Assembly (NCBI GenBank): GCA_944392655.1
Contig: CALXXL010000021.1
Coordinates: forward strand, 1 to 36,527
Direction of reading: 5' to 3'
DNA from: an uncultured Victivallaceae bacterium
GTDB lineage: Bacteria > Verrucomicrobiota > Lentisphaeria > Victivallales > Victivallaceae
DNA length: 36,527 nucleotides
Positions 7,294-16,146 of the stretch are shown piece by piece. The stretch's first letter is position 1. Every line of letters starts with the position of its first letter. Made by a program: the position numbers and the translations under genes. The notes beneath the pieces were generated by a model, which saw only the letters and a list, made by a program, of their open reading frames with translations, did not search any database and was not told the DNA's origin.

Positions 7294-8644
7294 TCTTAAC
7301 CCCCTGTTTTCGCAGCGAATCAAAGTAATCCAACCGTTCTTTTATTTTCATCTCATACCCGATGCCTTTACCGGGTATGTTATAATATTTTACCGGTACA
7401 CTCATATAGTCCTGAACGGCAAAGCCGCCAGTATCGTGCGGGTAAATATATCCTTTTCCATGTTGATTCTCCTTGCCTCCGGCAGAGTGAGGATCGCGCA
7501 ACGCGTATGGTATTGGCTGAATGCGGTTTTTCTCCACATCTTCCAACGCCTTGTTGATCGCCATATATGAAGCATTACTTTTGGGCGCAGTGGCACAATA
7601 AGTTACCGCCTGAGCCAGAATAATTCTTGCCTCCGGCAAACCGACAAAATCAACCCCCTGCATCGCACTTACCGCCAAGGTCAGCGCCCGCGGATCGGCA
7701 TTGCCTATATCTTCCGAGGCAAATATAACAATCCTGCGGGCAATAAACCGGATATCTTCTCCGGCATTTAGCATTTTTGCCAGATAATATATCGCTGCGT
7801 CCGGGTCGCTGCCGCGCATGCTTTTTATAAATGCGCTGGCGGTGTCGTAATGGCCATCATCACCGTAAGAGGCTATTTTACGCTGAATGGATTCATGTGC
7901 GGTTGCTATGGTGATATGTATGGTACCATCAGCGTTTACCGGGGTAGTGCTGACGGCGAGTTCCAGCGCATTCAATGCCCGTCTGGCGTCGCCCTCGCAG
8001 GCGGTGGCAAGAAAGTCAATTGCGTCATCGTCCACCTGAACCAATCCATCGCTCCAGGCTTTGGGATTGGTTATTGCACGTTCCAGAAGTGTGCGGATAT
8101 CATCTTCAGAAAGCGGTTCAAGTTGGAATACCAGTGAACGGCTCAACAATGCGCCAACTACATAAAACACAGGATTATGGGTGGTTGCCCCGATTAGTCT
8201 TATATTACCGTTTTCAACATCAGGCAGCAGGGAATCCTGCTGGCTTTTATTAAAGCGGTGAATTTCATCCACAAAAAGTATGGTTCTTTTTGAATGCAGC
8301 TGCAGTCTGGTAACGGCGTTAGCCACTTCGCGGCGAATATCAGCCACACTGCTGGTTACACCTGACAGACGGACAAATTCACTGTTTGTAGAATTTGCGA
8401 TAATTTCGGCCAGACTGGTTTTGCCGACACCGGGCGGTCCTGATAGAATTATAGAGCTGAAGCGATCTGCTTCCACTGCTCTCCGCAGGAGTTTCCCCGG
8501 GGCAAGGAGATGCTTTTGCCCCACGTATTCGTCAAATGATTTCGGGCGTAAACGAGCCGCAAGCGGCTGAACATTGGTCCATACCGCAGTATCAATATCA
8601 GAATTTTGCTTATCGAATGCAGAGAGAAAATCCACCTGCTCCAT
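7286..8644 (-). CDS. rarA: replication-associated recombination protein A (AAA+ ATPase)
   Basis: RarA (MgsA) is a clamp-loader-like AAA+ ATPase acting at stalled replication forks. Walker A GPPGVGKT is at about 69-76, Walker B ILFVDE at 122-127 and sensor 1 GATTHNP at 152-158. The C-terminal tetramerisation region carries PYALRDPHSAGG. I chose ATG8644 (452 residues) because the family opens with a short tail before PLAARLRP. In-frame starts at 8674 (ATG with GGGG very close) and 8767 (TTG) would add unrelated residues. A 312-bp spacer upstream separates it from nudC. Confidence 0.95.
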   Translation of the reverse strand: MEQVDFLSAFDKQNSDIDTAVWTNVQPLAARLRPKSFDEYVGQKHLLAPGKLLRRAVEADRFSSIILSGPPGVGKTSLAEIIANSTNSEFVRLSGVTSSVADIRREVANAVTRLQLHSKRTILFVDEIHRFNKSQQDSLLPDVENGNIRLIGATTHNPVFYVVGALLSRSLVFQLEPLSEDDIRTLLERAITNPKAWSDGLVQVDDDAIDFLATACEGDARRALNALELAVSTTPVNADGTIHITIATAHESIQRKIASYGDDGHYDTASAFIKSMRGSDPDAAIYYLAKMLNAGEDIRFIARRIVIFASEDIGNADPRALTLAVSAMQGVDFVGLPEARIILAQAVTYCATAPKSNASYMAINKALEDVEKNRIQPIPYALRDPHSAGGKENQHGKGYIYPHDTGGFAVQDYMSVPVKYYNIPGKGIGYEMKIKERLDYFDSLRKQGVKNE

Positions 8645-8956
8645 TATACACCGTAGCAGCGGATGAGTCGTCATACCCCATAGGGCGACTTTGACCGGAA
8701 AGAGAGAATAATCCCCCTGGATATTTGCATTTATATACAGTCTGCTCTGTAAATATAAAGCAGACAATGCTTTAACCCCATGAAAATCGTCACTGGAGTA
8801 GGGCGACGGTCAACCAACCGCCTTCCTGTTCCATAAATTATATATAAATATATTAAAACGCCAGTCTCCAAAGCGTATCCGCCGGAAACCCGTTGGTATA
8901 AGATATAACGAAATTACTGATAATGCAAAGACGAAACTTTATTTTTTAGTTTTTTT
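8645..8956 (-). other. intergenic spacer between nudC and rarA with a possible rarA promoter
   Basis: No convincing gene is present in this 312-bp stretch. On the minus strand a TATAAT (8842 down to 8837) lies in a very AT-rich tract, but no good -35 sits at the right distance. A weak imperfect hairpin is possible at 8802-8822. If the TATAAT is used, rarA has a leader of about 185 nt. I see no clear terminator for nudC, only T- and A-rich sequence at 8940-8956. Confidence 0.35.
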
Positions 8957-9733
8957 TTAAATATTGCCTTTAAGTTCACCGTTGATCCATGCATTAACAA
9001 TGCCTCGTGCAACAGAGCCGGGCAAGGGGAGCTCCGGCAGATTGTCACGGCGGAAAAATCCGGCATCGACAATTTCAACTCCGTCAGGCGTGACATCTCC
9101 TGACTCGTATTCAGCAATGCAGCCCAGCATAAACGCATTGGGGAAAGGCCAGTTCTGGCTGCGGAAATAACGGATATTGCGTACTTTTATACTGACCTCC
9201 TCCATTACTTCGCGCCGAACAGCATCCTCCATAGTTTCTCCGCCTTCGATAAATCCGGCAATCAGCCCATAAATATTATTACTGAATCTGGCGTTGTGTG
9301 CCAGTAGAATTTCATCATTCTTTAATACCGCGACAATAACCGCCGGATCGAGACGCGGATAAAATGATGCTCCGCATTTTGCACAGTAAAATGCCGGTTC
9401 TGAAGCATGAAGTTCAGTTTTGGTACCGCAGCGGCCGCAATATTGAAAATTCTCCTGCCAGTTGATCAACTGGCGGGCGCGGTTTACTGCCTTCAACATT
9501 GGTGGTTCAAGTTCCGGCTGCCATAAGCGCATATCCTTACTCTCCACCCATTCAGGAATTTCTGTCTGGCAGGTGATTACGGGTTGATCGTCAAGATAGC
9601 CAACAAGCAGTGAATTATCCGGGAGGTTGGAGGTTTCAAAAATTCCTGCTTTGCCGGCATTGAATAAGACCGCAATTGCCGGAAGCCGCAGGTTTTGGAT
9701 TTTCGGGTGAGTCGCATATTTGAAATTTTTCAT
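8957..9733 (-). CDS. nudC: NAD+ diphosphatase / NAD-RNA decapping Nudix hydrolase NudC
   Basis: NudC cleaves NAD(H) to NMN and AMP and removes NAD caps from RNA. A zinc ribbon is formed by Cys99, Cys102, Cys117 and Cys120. The Nudix box runs from about 160 to 182 (GFIEGGE, then RREVMEEVSI), and the NudC signature SQNWPFPNA follows at 192-200. The box has Ser where the consensus has Gly (EExGU), while the metal-binding glutamates are intact. At 258 residues it matches the family. It lies 5 bp after the tatD-like gene and is last in the long minus-strand unit. Confidence 0.94.
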   Translation of the reverse strand: MKNFKYATHPKIQNLRLPAIAVLFNAGKAGIFETSNLPDNSLLVGYLDDQPVITCQTEIPEWVESKDMRLWQPELEPPMLKAVNRARQLINWQENFQYCGRCGTKTELHASEPAFYCAKCGASFYPRLDPAVIVAVLKNDEILLAHNARFSNNIYGLIAGFIEGGETMEDAVRREVMEEVSIKVRNIRYFRSQNWPFPNAFMLGCIAEYESGDVTPDGVEIVDAGFFRRDNLPELPLPGSVARGIVNAWINGELKGNI

Positions 9734-9738
9734 AGCTG

Positions 9739-10512
9739 TTAATCCAGTTGATAGAGTTTTTTACCATTTGCCGTAGTGATAGCCGACAATTCCTCTACCG
9801 GAACAGATTTTTCTTTGGCAATAAAATCTGCGATTACCGGCAGATATTTAGGATGGTTGGTCTTGCCGCGGAACGGTACCGGAGCAAGATAAGGGGAGTC
9901 AGTCTCAATTACCAGGCGGTCCAGCGGGATATATTTGAGTGATTCGCGTATATTATCCGCCTGCTTGAACGTGACCATACCGGTCATTCCGAGAAAACCA
10001 CCGAGTGCGAGAAACTTTTCCACCCATTCCGGTGTTGCCGAGAAACAGTGTATTACGAACCGTCCGCCGTTTGAGGCAAAAGGAGTCAATAGGTTTAATG
10101 CATCTTCATAAGCGGAAAAGCATTCATTTTTATCGCGCAGATGGATAATTGCCGGCAGTTGCCACTCCAATGCCAGGTTGAGAAAATAGTCAAAGGTTTT
10201 AAGCTGTGATTTCCGGTCGGATAGATCATAAAAGTAGTCCAGCCCGATTTCACCTACTGCTTTCAGTTTGGAATGTCCTTTAAATTCCGCAAAACCGGAA
10301 AAATCGCCGTTAGCCGCATCGGCTTCATGTGGATGAACTCCGCAGGCGAACCAGCAATTATTCAGTTCTTCAGCAAAATTACGCACTTTTACGGCAGATG
10401 ATAAATCGCCGCTGACCGCCATAAAAAGGAATTTTATATCATTGGGCAGTTCGCTGGTGAAATCTTTAATATTAATGTCATCAATATGAAAGTGGGTATC
10501 AAACAGTTCCAA
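9739..10512 (-). CDS. TatD-family metal-dependent hydrolase
   Basis: TatD proteins are TIM-barrel metal enzymes, several with 3'-5' DNase or RNase activity. Metal ligands are visible: His7 and His9 (DTHFHID), Glu88 (GEIGLDY), His124 (IIHLRD), His155 (VIHCFS) and Asp205 (ETDSPYLAPVP). Length is 257 residues, as usual. It starts 1 bp after the upstream membrane protein gene and ends 5 bp before nudC. The substrate cannot be fixed from sequence. Confidence 0.92.
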   Translation of the reverse strand: MELFDTHFHIDDINIKDFTSELPNDIKFLFMAVSGDLSSAVKVRNFAEELNNCWFACGVHPHEADAANGDFSGFAEFKGHSKLKAVGEIGLDYFYDLSDRKSQLKTFDYFLNLALEWQLPAIIHLRDKNECFSAYEDALNLLTPFASNGGRFVIHCFSATPEWVEKFLALGGFLGMTGMVTFKQADNIRESLKYIPLDRLVIETDSPYLAPVPFRGKTNHPKYLPVIADFIAKEKSVPVEELSAITTANGKKLYQLD

Positions 10513-10513
10513 T

Positions 10514-12307
10514 TTACAACCTCGATTTCTTTATCTGTTCAAGCGCCTCTTCCGGAGTGCCGTCAAACAGCCAGTTATGCGGGAAACGTTTCCGTGCTTC
10601 ATCCAGGGCATTTTGTGCTGCCGTGGTGTCATGTATGGCGATAGCGTTTTCCAATAGAATTATGTATGGTTCGGGATCACGCGGGGAACGTTCCGCCGCG
10701 ACGCGTGCAAACGAACCGGCTTCAACCGGGCTTAATGGGGTAAGGCGGCGGGCAATCAGCAGATGATGATAAGGTGAGTATGGCCGCAGTTTGTCAAGTT
10801 TATTGAAATTGTGCCGCATATCACGGTTCATTGCTGAGGCATTCGTTACCTGATGGAAGCAATAGTCAGCGTATAATCCATAGCTGAATAACACTATTCC
10901 AGCAATTGCCGGAATTAAAAGTAAGGGATTTCTCCCATGAATATCGGCAGTTGACGACTCTTCTGGTATCAGCAGTAACATTCCTGCGGTCAGCCACATT
11001 GCCATCAGCGAAGGTATCAGTAAATGTATCTCCGCCAATGCGTGAATGGAAAATGCCATAAGGCCGAACGCAATAAGCTGATTTTCCCGTTTTTTAAATC
11101 CGTTTAACCGCCAACATCCGTAAAAAGGTATAATCATAAGCGCAACGATGAGCAGGCCGGAGATGATACCGCATTGCGATGCGAATGTCAGTATCATATT
11201 ATGCGGATCTCTGGGAGCCTCCTCTGTTCCATCATTTTTAGTCAGCATATAGTCAAATTGGAAATTCCCCCAACCGCCGCCGGCAAAAGGATGAGAAAAT
11301 GCCATTTTTGCCGAAGTGGCGGCGTAATCAAGCCTGACCTGCATTGAGCCAAGGCCGCGTTTGGAGTTGGCGATATATAATCCGCCGCCACTGATGATCA
11401 GTGCAATAAGAACCACTGCACCGATTTTTAATTTTAAATTTTTGATTTTCAAGATTGCAGTAAGTGCAATAGCGGCGAGCAGAGCGAGAATTGCGGCGCG
11501 GCTTCTGGTGGTTACAAAAATGAAAATTGCTGCAACACATACAAGTGTGGTAAAAATATTGCGGGAGATTTTTTCCGGAGTAAAATATTTTGCCATTTTT
11601 CCGGCGAAAATAAGCAAGACCGGAGTTCCAAGCAGTATCGCTCCGGCGAGGGAATTGGACAGGTCATATGGCGCACTTGTGCGCCGATCAGCTATTTTAG
11701 CCAGAAGAACAGTGGAAACCTGCTGCCCGGTATCGCGAATATACTCTTCCAGTACAGCGAAGCCTATGAAATATTGGTAAATTGCATTTAAAAACATTAA
11801 TACTATGCCGATTCCCCATCCACTAATTAACCGTATACGGTTGCCCGGAACCGACAGAAATAATTTAACGGCCAGAAGATAGTTTATAAGTCCAAGCAGA
11901 TATTCCAATATCAGAAAACCGGTAGCATACTGCGAGGCGTTGTATAAACCCAGCATAGCGCTTAACCACAGTAGTATAAACAAACCGGAAAAAACAGAAT
12001 CCCAATGATTTTTATCATGCTTCGGTTGCGGTAAAGCAATCCAATTGATGATTAAAGCAATTGCTGATATTATAAAGAAAAATCCATATGGCCATGGATT
12101 TATCAGCCAGCCAATTGCGTCTTCCTGCCACATGCCGGGAATTTCCGGCAACATTATTGACGAGAACTTTAAAGGAATAATTACAGAGAAAAGAGGAAAA
12201 AAAATGCGGGCAAAGCGGGCCCAAAAGCCTCTTTCCCCGCAATCAACCGTTATTGCCGCGGTGGAAGCGTGATTACAATAGTTTGAGTCCCGGCAGGTCC
12301 TGGACAT
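10514..12307 (-). CDS. O-antigen ligase / Wzy-like polytopic membrane protein
   Basis: This 597-residue protein has about twelve hydrophobic segments and a large periplasmic loop typical of the Wzy_C superfamily (O-antigen ligase WaaL, polymerase Wzy and relatives). The family features TTRSRAAIL and a HPFAGGGWGNF...DPHNM loop followed by further helices are present. A soluble C-terminal part of about 110 residues, with helical TPR-like repeats, follows the last helix. The start ATG12307 overlaps kdsD by 35 bp and has GGGG 6-10 bp upstream. Position after kdsD (Kdo synthesis) supports a role in LPS or surface glycan assembly. Ligase and polymerase cannot be told apart here. Confidence 0.82.
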   Translation of the reverse strand: MSRTCRDSNYCNHASTAAITVDCGERGFWARFARIFFPLFSVIIPLKFSSIMLPEIPGMWQEDAIGWLINPWPYGFFFIISAIALIINWIALPQPKHDKNHWDSVFSGLFILLWLSAMLGLYNASQYATGFLILEYLLGLINYLLAVKLFLSVPGNRIRLISGWGIGIVLMFLNAIYQYFIGFAVLEEYIRDTGQQVSTVLLAKIADRRTSAPYDLSNSLAGAILLGTPVLLIFAGKMAKYFTPEKISRNIFTTLVCVAAIFIFVTTRSRAAILALLAAIALTAILKIKNLKLKIGAVVLIALIISGGGLYIANSKRGLGSMQVRLDYAATSAKMAFSHPFAGGGWGNFQFDYMLTKNDGTEEAPRDPHNMILTFASQCGIISGLLIVALMIIPFYGCWRLNGFKKRENQLIAFGLMAFSIHALAEIHLLIPSLMAMWLTAGMLLLIPEESSTADIHGRNPLLLIPAIAGIVLFSYGLYADYCFHQVTNASAMNRDMRHNFNKLDKLRPYSPYHHLLIARRLTPLSPVEAGSFARVAAERSPRDPEPYIILLENAIAIHDTTAAQNALDEARKRFPHNWLFDGTPEEALEQIKKSRL

Positions 12308-13247
12308 CGATCAGCCCCACAACTTTTAAATCATCATCAACCACAATAATGTCATTAATGTGGCGATCCTCAACTAATTTCAAAACTTGAGCCGCAAGAT
12401 CCTCACTTTTCACATAGCTGGGATTTTTGGTCATAACTTCACTCATTTTGCGCGACAGGACATTGATATCTTTTTCCGCGGCACGCCGGAAATCACCATC
12501 AGTAAATATTCCAAGACATTTTCTGTCATGATCAATTACAATAGTTGAGCCGCATCTCGCCTTACCCATTGAATATATGGCTTCGCGAACGGTGCTGTCC
12601 GGATAACAGGTTGCCATGCGGTCATCCTTGCGCATAATATCCGATGCACGCATGGTAACAGCACGGCCAATTGCTCCACCTGGATGGAACCGGCCAAAGT
12701 TTTCCTTTGTAAAGCCTTGAACATCAAGTAGAACCATTGCAAGTGCGTCGCCGAGCGCCAGTAAGGCTGTAGTGGTAGTAGTCGGCGCAAGGTTAAATGG
12801 ACATGCTTCCTGTTCCACTGTCATTGCCACAGTTAAGTCACTTAATTTTGCCAATCTGGATGCCGGTTGACCGGTAATTGCAACGATTTTAATGCCGAGC
12901 CGTTTTGCCGGAGAAATTACGCCTAAAAGTTCATCCGTTTCTCCAGAGTAGCTTAAGGCAAACAGTAGATCTCCAGCCCGGAGAATACCCAAGTCTCCAT
13001 GCAGAGCCTCTACCGGGTGAAGAAATATGGATGGTGATCCGACGCTTGAAAGTGTTGCCGCGATTTTCTTACCGATATAACCGCTTTTCCCGATCCCTGT
13101 AAATACCAGTTTATGGCCGGAATTTAAAGCCTCTCTGGACATTTCCACCATCTTTTCGAAATTGGAATCCAGGCTCTCTTTTACTGTTTTCAATCCTTCG
13201 ATCTCTACATCGAATACCTCTTTTGCCCGTTCAAGGATCGGTTTCAT
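12273..13247 (-). CDS. kdsD: arabinose-5-phosphate isomerase (KdsD/KpsF type)
   Basis: It converts ribulose 5-phosphate to arabinose 5-phosphate, the first step to Kdo for lipopolysaccharide. The SIS domain (about 35-170) carries TGIGKSGYIGKKIA, HPVEALHGDLG and SYSGETDE. Two CBS domains follow (about 205-324: ASDIMRKDD and MSEVMTKNP). Length of 324 residues matches E. coli KdsD. It lies 24 bp after hisG and overlaps the membrane ligase gene by 35 bp. Kdo implies an outer membrane with LPS. Confidence 0.94.
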   Translation of the reverse strand: MKPILERAKEVFDVEIEGLKTVKESLDSNFEKMVEMSREALNSGHKLVFTGIGKSGYIGKKIAATLSSVGSPSIFLHPVEALHGDLGILRAGDLLFALSYSGETDELLGVISPAKRLGIKIVAITGQPASRLAKLSDLTVAMTVEQEACPFNLAPTTTTTALLALGDALAMVLLDVQGFTKENFGRFHPGGAIGRAVTMRASDIMRKDDRMATCYPDSTVREAIYSMGKARCGSTIVIDHDRKCLGIFTDGDFRRAAEKDINVLSRKMSEVMTKNPSYVKSEDLAAQVLKLVEDRHINDIIVVDDDLKVVGLIDVQDLPGLKLL

Positions 13248-13271
13248 TTTGTCTATTCTCCACTATCCTGA

Positions 13272-14120
13272 TTAAAGCCTGCAGGTCCGGATATCAGTAA
13301 CAATGATACCACGGGCGCCGATTTCGTAAAGTTGATCCATAATCTGATTGGCCTCTTTGCGCTTAATCATGGCTACCACAGCTACCCATCCTGGTTTATT
13401 CAGAGGTGAAACGGTTGGTGATTCCAGGCCTGGAGTTACTGCACACGCCGCTTCAAGCAGATTCTGCGGAACGTCGTATTCGACCATGGCATATTCTCTG
13501 GCAACCAGAATTCCACGCAAACGCGCCAGCATGAGTTCTATTTTATGATTATTGAGAACGTCTTTATTACGGGCTATCAAGACCGCTTCAGATTCAAGCA
13601 GTATATCGCCGACGGTTTTCAATCCTGCTTCAACCAGCGTTCTGCCCGATTCCACCACGTCGGCAATAGCATCGGCAACACCTAGACGGATGGATATTTC
13701 CACAGCACCGTCAAGCTTGACGAGTGTTGCTTTAATCCCCATTTTTGCGATATCTCTAGCTACAATATTAGGATAGCTTGTAGCAATACGCAATCCGTCA
13801 AATTTGTCCGGAGTCAAATTGGAATCTTTAGGTACGGCGTAGCGGAATTTTGAATGTCCGAAGTTGAGCGGCAGCAGTTCAACTACATCCGCCATGCTGT
13901 CAACCATCAAATCACGCCCGGTTATACCGATATCAATGATACCGTTGCCGACATACAATGCAATGTCACGCGGACGCAAAAAAACAAAATCAATTTCATT
14001 TACCGCGTCGGTAACAACCAGTTCCCGTCCGTACCGGCTGCACTTGTAACCGGCCTCTTTAAGCAGCTGAACTGCATCTTCAGCCAGCGCTCCTTTATTG
14101 GGTATTGCCACTTGCAGCAT
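13272..14120 (-). CDS. hisG: ATP phosphoribosyltransferase, long form
   Basis: HisG catalyses the first step of histidine synthesis. The N-terminus VAIPNKGAL, the substrate loop GITGRDLMVDS and the PRPP-binding region are present. At 282 residues with a C-terminal regulatory segment (SPLNKPGWVAVVAMIKR ... ARGIIVTDIRTCRL) it is the long, histidine-inhibited form that does not need HisZ. It lies 18 bp after hisE. The other his genes are not in the window, so the pathway is dispersed. Confidence 0.96.
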   Translation of the reverse strand: MLQVAIPNKGALAEDAVQLLKEAGYKCSRYGRELVVTDAVNEIDFVFLRPRDIALYVGNGIIDIGITGRDLMVDSMADVVELLPLNFGHSKFRYAVPKDSNLTPDKFDGLRIATSYPNIVARDIAKMGIKATLVKLDGAVEISIRLGVADAIADVVESGRTLVEAGLKTVGDILLESEAVLIARNKDVLNNHKIELMLARLRGILVAREYAMVEYDVPQNLLEAACAVTPGLESPTVSPLNKPGWVAVVAMIKRKEANQIMDQLYEIGARGIIVTDIRTCRL

Positions 14121-14138
14121 AAAGATTCCTTTCCAAAA

Positions 14139-14402
14139 TTATAAATAGCGGTATACGTCCTTCAAATCCAATTCGCAGTCAATCATCATTACCTGCAAAT
14201 GATAGAGCAGCTGGGATATCTCCTCTGCGGTTTTTTCCCTGCCTTCGTATTCTGCGGCCATCCACACTTCACCAGCTTCTTCAACGATTTTCTTGCCGAT
14301 AAAATGCCTGCCTTTATTCAACTCTTTTACGGTGCCTGAGTTAGGATCCTGCGTTTCCGCCTTTTTTTTCAGTTCTTCAAAAAGCTCTTCAAACGATTTC
14401 AT
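14139..14402 (-). CDS. hisE: phosphoribosyl-ATP pyrophosphatase
   Basis: HisE carries out the second histidine step, hydrolysing phosphoribosyl-ATP to phosphoribosyl-AMP. It is a small all-alpha MazG-like protein of 87 residues. Metal-binding helices are visible in [14 protein letters not shown] and [16 protein letters not shown] chose ATG14402 (GGAAT upstream) over the extended frame start at 14459. HisE and HisI are often fused; here HisE stands alone, directly before hisG. Confidence 0.93.
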   Translation of the reverse strand: MKSFEELFEELKKKAETQDPNSGTVKELNKGRHFIGKKIVEEAGEVWMAAEYEGREKTAEEISQLLYHLQVMMIDCELDLKDVYRYL

Positions 14403-14459
14403 TTCTATTCCATTCTCAAAGATGTTATTAAGCAATAATATAACCTCTCTTGCTGCCAA

Positions 14460-15407
14460 TTACAACTCAGAGAGCGTCTGCGGCAGAGGAAATGTAACAT
14501 TTTCGATTTTGCTGCCGACTTCAATTGTGGCAGAGAAACCTTTCCGGCTGAGTATTCGCAAAGTATTATCGACCAGTTCCGGCGGGGCGCTGGCTCCGGC
14601 ACTCAAGCCGATAGTTGATATTGATTCCAGCCGTTCAAACGGGATTTCATCAGGCGAATCAATTAAAATCGCCTCGCAACCGGCATTTTGAGCAACCTTG
14701 CATAATTCGCGGGAGTTGGAGCTGTGTTTTGAACCGATAATCAGAACCAGTTCGCTTTGTTCTGCAATCATTTTCACCGCGTTTTGCCGGTTTTCAGTTG
14801 CATAGCATCTGCGGTTGGAAAGAGTTATATCGCCAAAACGTTTTTGCATCTCTTCCAGAACCGGAGCAATGGCGGTATTATTCAGGGTAGTTTGCGTCAG
14901 GGCGGAGATTCTACATCCAGGCGGTGGATTCAGTTTTTTTACATCTTCAGCTGTTTCGGCGACTGCTGCCATTTGCTGATCAGCAATTCTGCCCAGAGTG
15001 CCGATGGTTTCCGGATGTTCCGGATGGCCGATGAGCACAAGGAATTCACCTGCCGCGGTTTTTTTTATCGCCTCGGAGTGCAGGGCGCTTACCAGCGGAC
15101 AAGTTGCATCAATAACAGTAAGACCCCGTTTCCCTGCTTCGTTTTCAACCTCCTTGCTGACGCCATGCGCACTGAAAATGACCACTTCTCCGGCAGGAAT
15201 TTCAGCTATTGAATTGACAAAAATCACCCCTCTCGCGGTGAAATCCTGTACTACTTTAGTGTTGTGAACGATCTCATGAAATACATATACCGGCTTATCC
15301 GGCCTGCGCTGCAAAACCTCTTCAACAATGGCGACGGCGCGTCTTACTCCGGCACAGAATCCGCGCGGAGAGGCCAGAAGAAGTTGTTTTTCCGCGGGAT
15401 TATTCAT
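14460..15407 (-). CDS. ispH: 4-hydroxy-3-methylbut-2-enyl diphosphate reductase
   Basis: IspH makes IPP and DMAPP at the end of the MEP pathway using a [4Fe-4S] cluster. Cluster cysteines are Cys18 (PRGFCAGV), Cys103 (DATCPLV) and Cys201 (NRRCYAT); catalytic surroundings include HPEHPETIGT and TQTTL. At 315 residues it is full length. The start overlaps the lolA-like gene by 8 bp. The oxygen-sensitive MEP enzyme is compatible with an anaerobic lifestyle but does not prove it. Confidence 0.96.
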   Translation of the reverse strand: MNNPAEKQLLLASPRGFCAGVRRAVAIVEEVLQRRPDKPVYVFHEIVHNTKVVQDFTARGVIFVNSIAEIPAGEVVIFSAHGVSKEVENEAGKRGLTVIDATCPLVSALHSEAIKKTAAGEFLVLIGHPEHPETIGTLGRIADQQMAAVAETAEDVKKLNPPPGCRISALTQTTLNNTAIAPVLEEMQKRFGDITLSNRRCYATENRQNAVKMIAEQSELVLIIGSKHSSNSRELCKVAQNAGCEAILIDSPDEIPFERLESISTIGLSAGASAPPELVDNTLRILSRKGFSATIEVGSKIENVTFPLPQTLSEL

Positions 15408-16146
15408 TGATAATTTTCCGGTTCAACACGTCGGTCGGTGGATTTTTCGGATCGAGATTTTCTGCTGTGACATTTTCAAAAACGACTTGAGTACGCCAGC
15501 CCGGTCCGTAAAGTTTTAATTGAGTCGGAACCCAGAAGTCGTTATCGGTTTTTTTGAATTTCTCCACTTCCATTGTCCGTTCCGGATCTATGTCAGTCTT
15601 ATCATTCGGGAAAAATTCAACCTTGACCGGAAAGAGTGAATCCTCCGATATATATGCTCTTGCCATTTCAGCCGACTGGGGATTTTTTAACAGAAAAACC
15701 CGGCAGTCCACCGTCCGGAAACTGCTCTTCGGCTCTTCCGCAAATACGTTCCAGTAGAGGAACGACATGCTTAAATCTTCAGGGCGGATACCAAAATTGC
15801 CAAGAATAGATTGCTGATAGCCTCCATCGCGCATTGGAGTTACCGTGGTTCCTTCATTGCCGGAAGAGTAACTTTGACCGATGTTGTAACCTTCAGCATT
15901 ATTGACGATAATTTGCGACAATCGCCGTTTTTCCGTTAGCATAATACCGAAATAGAGCGGATATTCAATTGTATCGGCACCTTTGCGTAGATGCCGGACA
16001 ACCCCATCCATTTTTGCATAACTTTGCTGTCCGGTCGGCCGTCTTACCTGACTCATAAAAGCAATAGCATCTGGAGCGACAGCGCTTAAAGCTGTTCCGG
16101 CAGCTAGGACAGAGGCGGCAGCAATAACAAAGAAGCGTTTTAACAT
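15400..16146 (-). CDS. periplasmic LolA-like outer-membrane lipoprotein-sorting protein
   Basis: An N-terminal signal peptide (MLKRFFVIAAASVLAAGTALSA) leads into a beta-rich domain of about 225 residues. The region PVKVEFF ... MEVEKFKKTDNDFWVPTQLKL resembles the LolA_like family, often labelled outer membrane lipoprotein-sorting protein, whose half-barrel binds lipid acyl chains. It is not a close match to classical LolA, so the cargo is unknown. The gene overlaps lon by 7 bp and ispH by 8 bp, implying coupled translation. Confidence 0.7.
   Translation of the reverse strand: MLKRFFVIAAASVLAAGTALSAVAPDAIAFMSQVRRPTGQQSYAKMDGVVRHLRKGADTIEYPLYFGIMLTEKRRLSQIIVNNAEGYNIGQSYSSGNEGTTVTPMRDGGYQQSILGNFGIRPEDLSMSFLYWNVFAEEPKSSFRTVDCRVFLLKNPQSAEMARAYISEDSLFPVKVEFFPNDKTDIDPERTMEVEKFKKTDNDFWVPTQLKLYGPGWRTQVVFENVTAENLDPKNPPTDVLNRKIINE

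Noticed and set aside
8645-8767. Longer rarA reading from TTG8767
   Set aside because: The added 41 residues do not resemble RarA N-termini, which are short before PLAAR.
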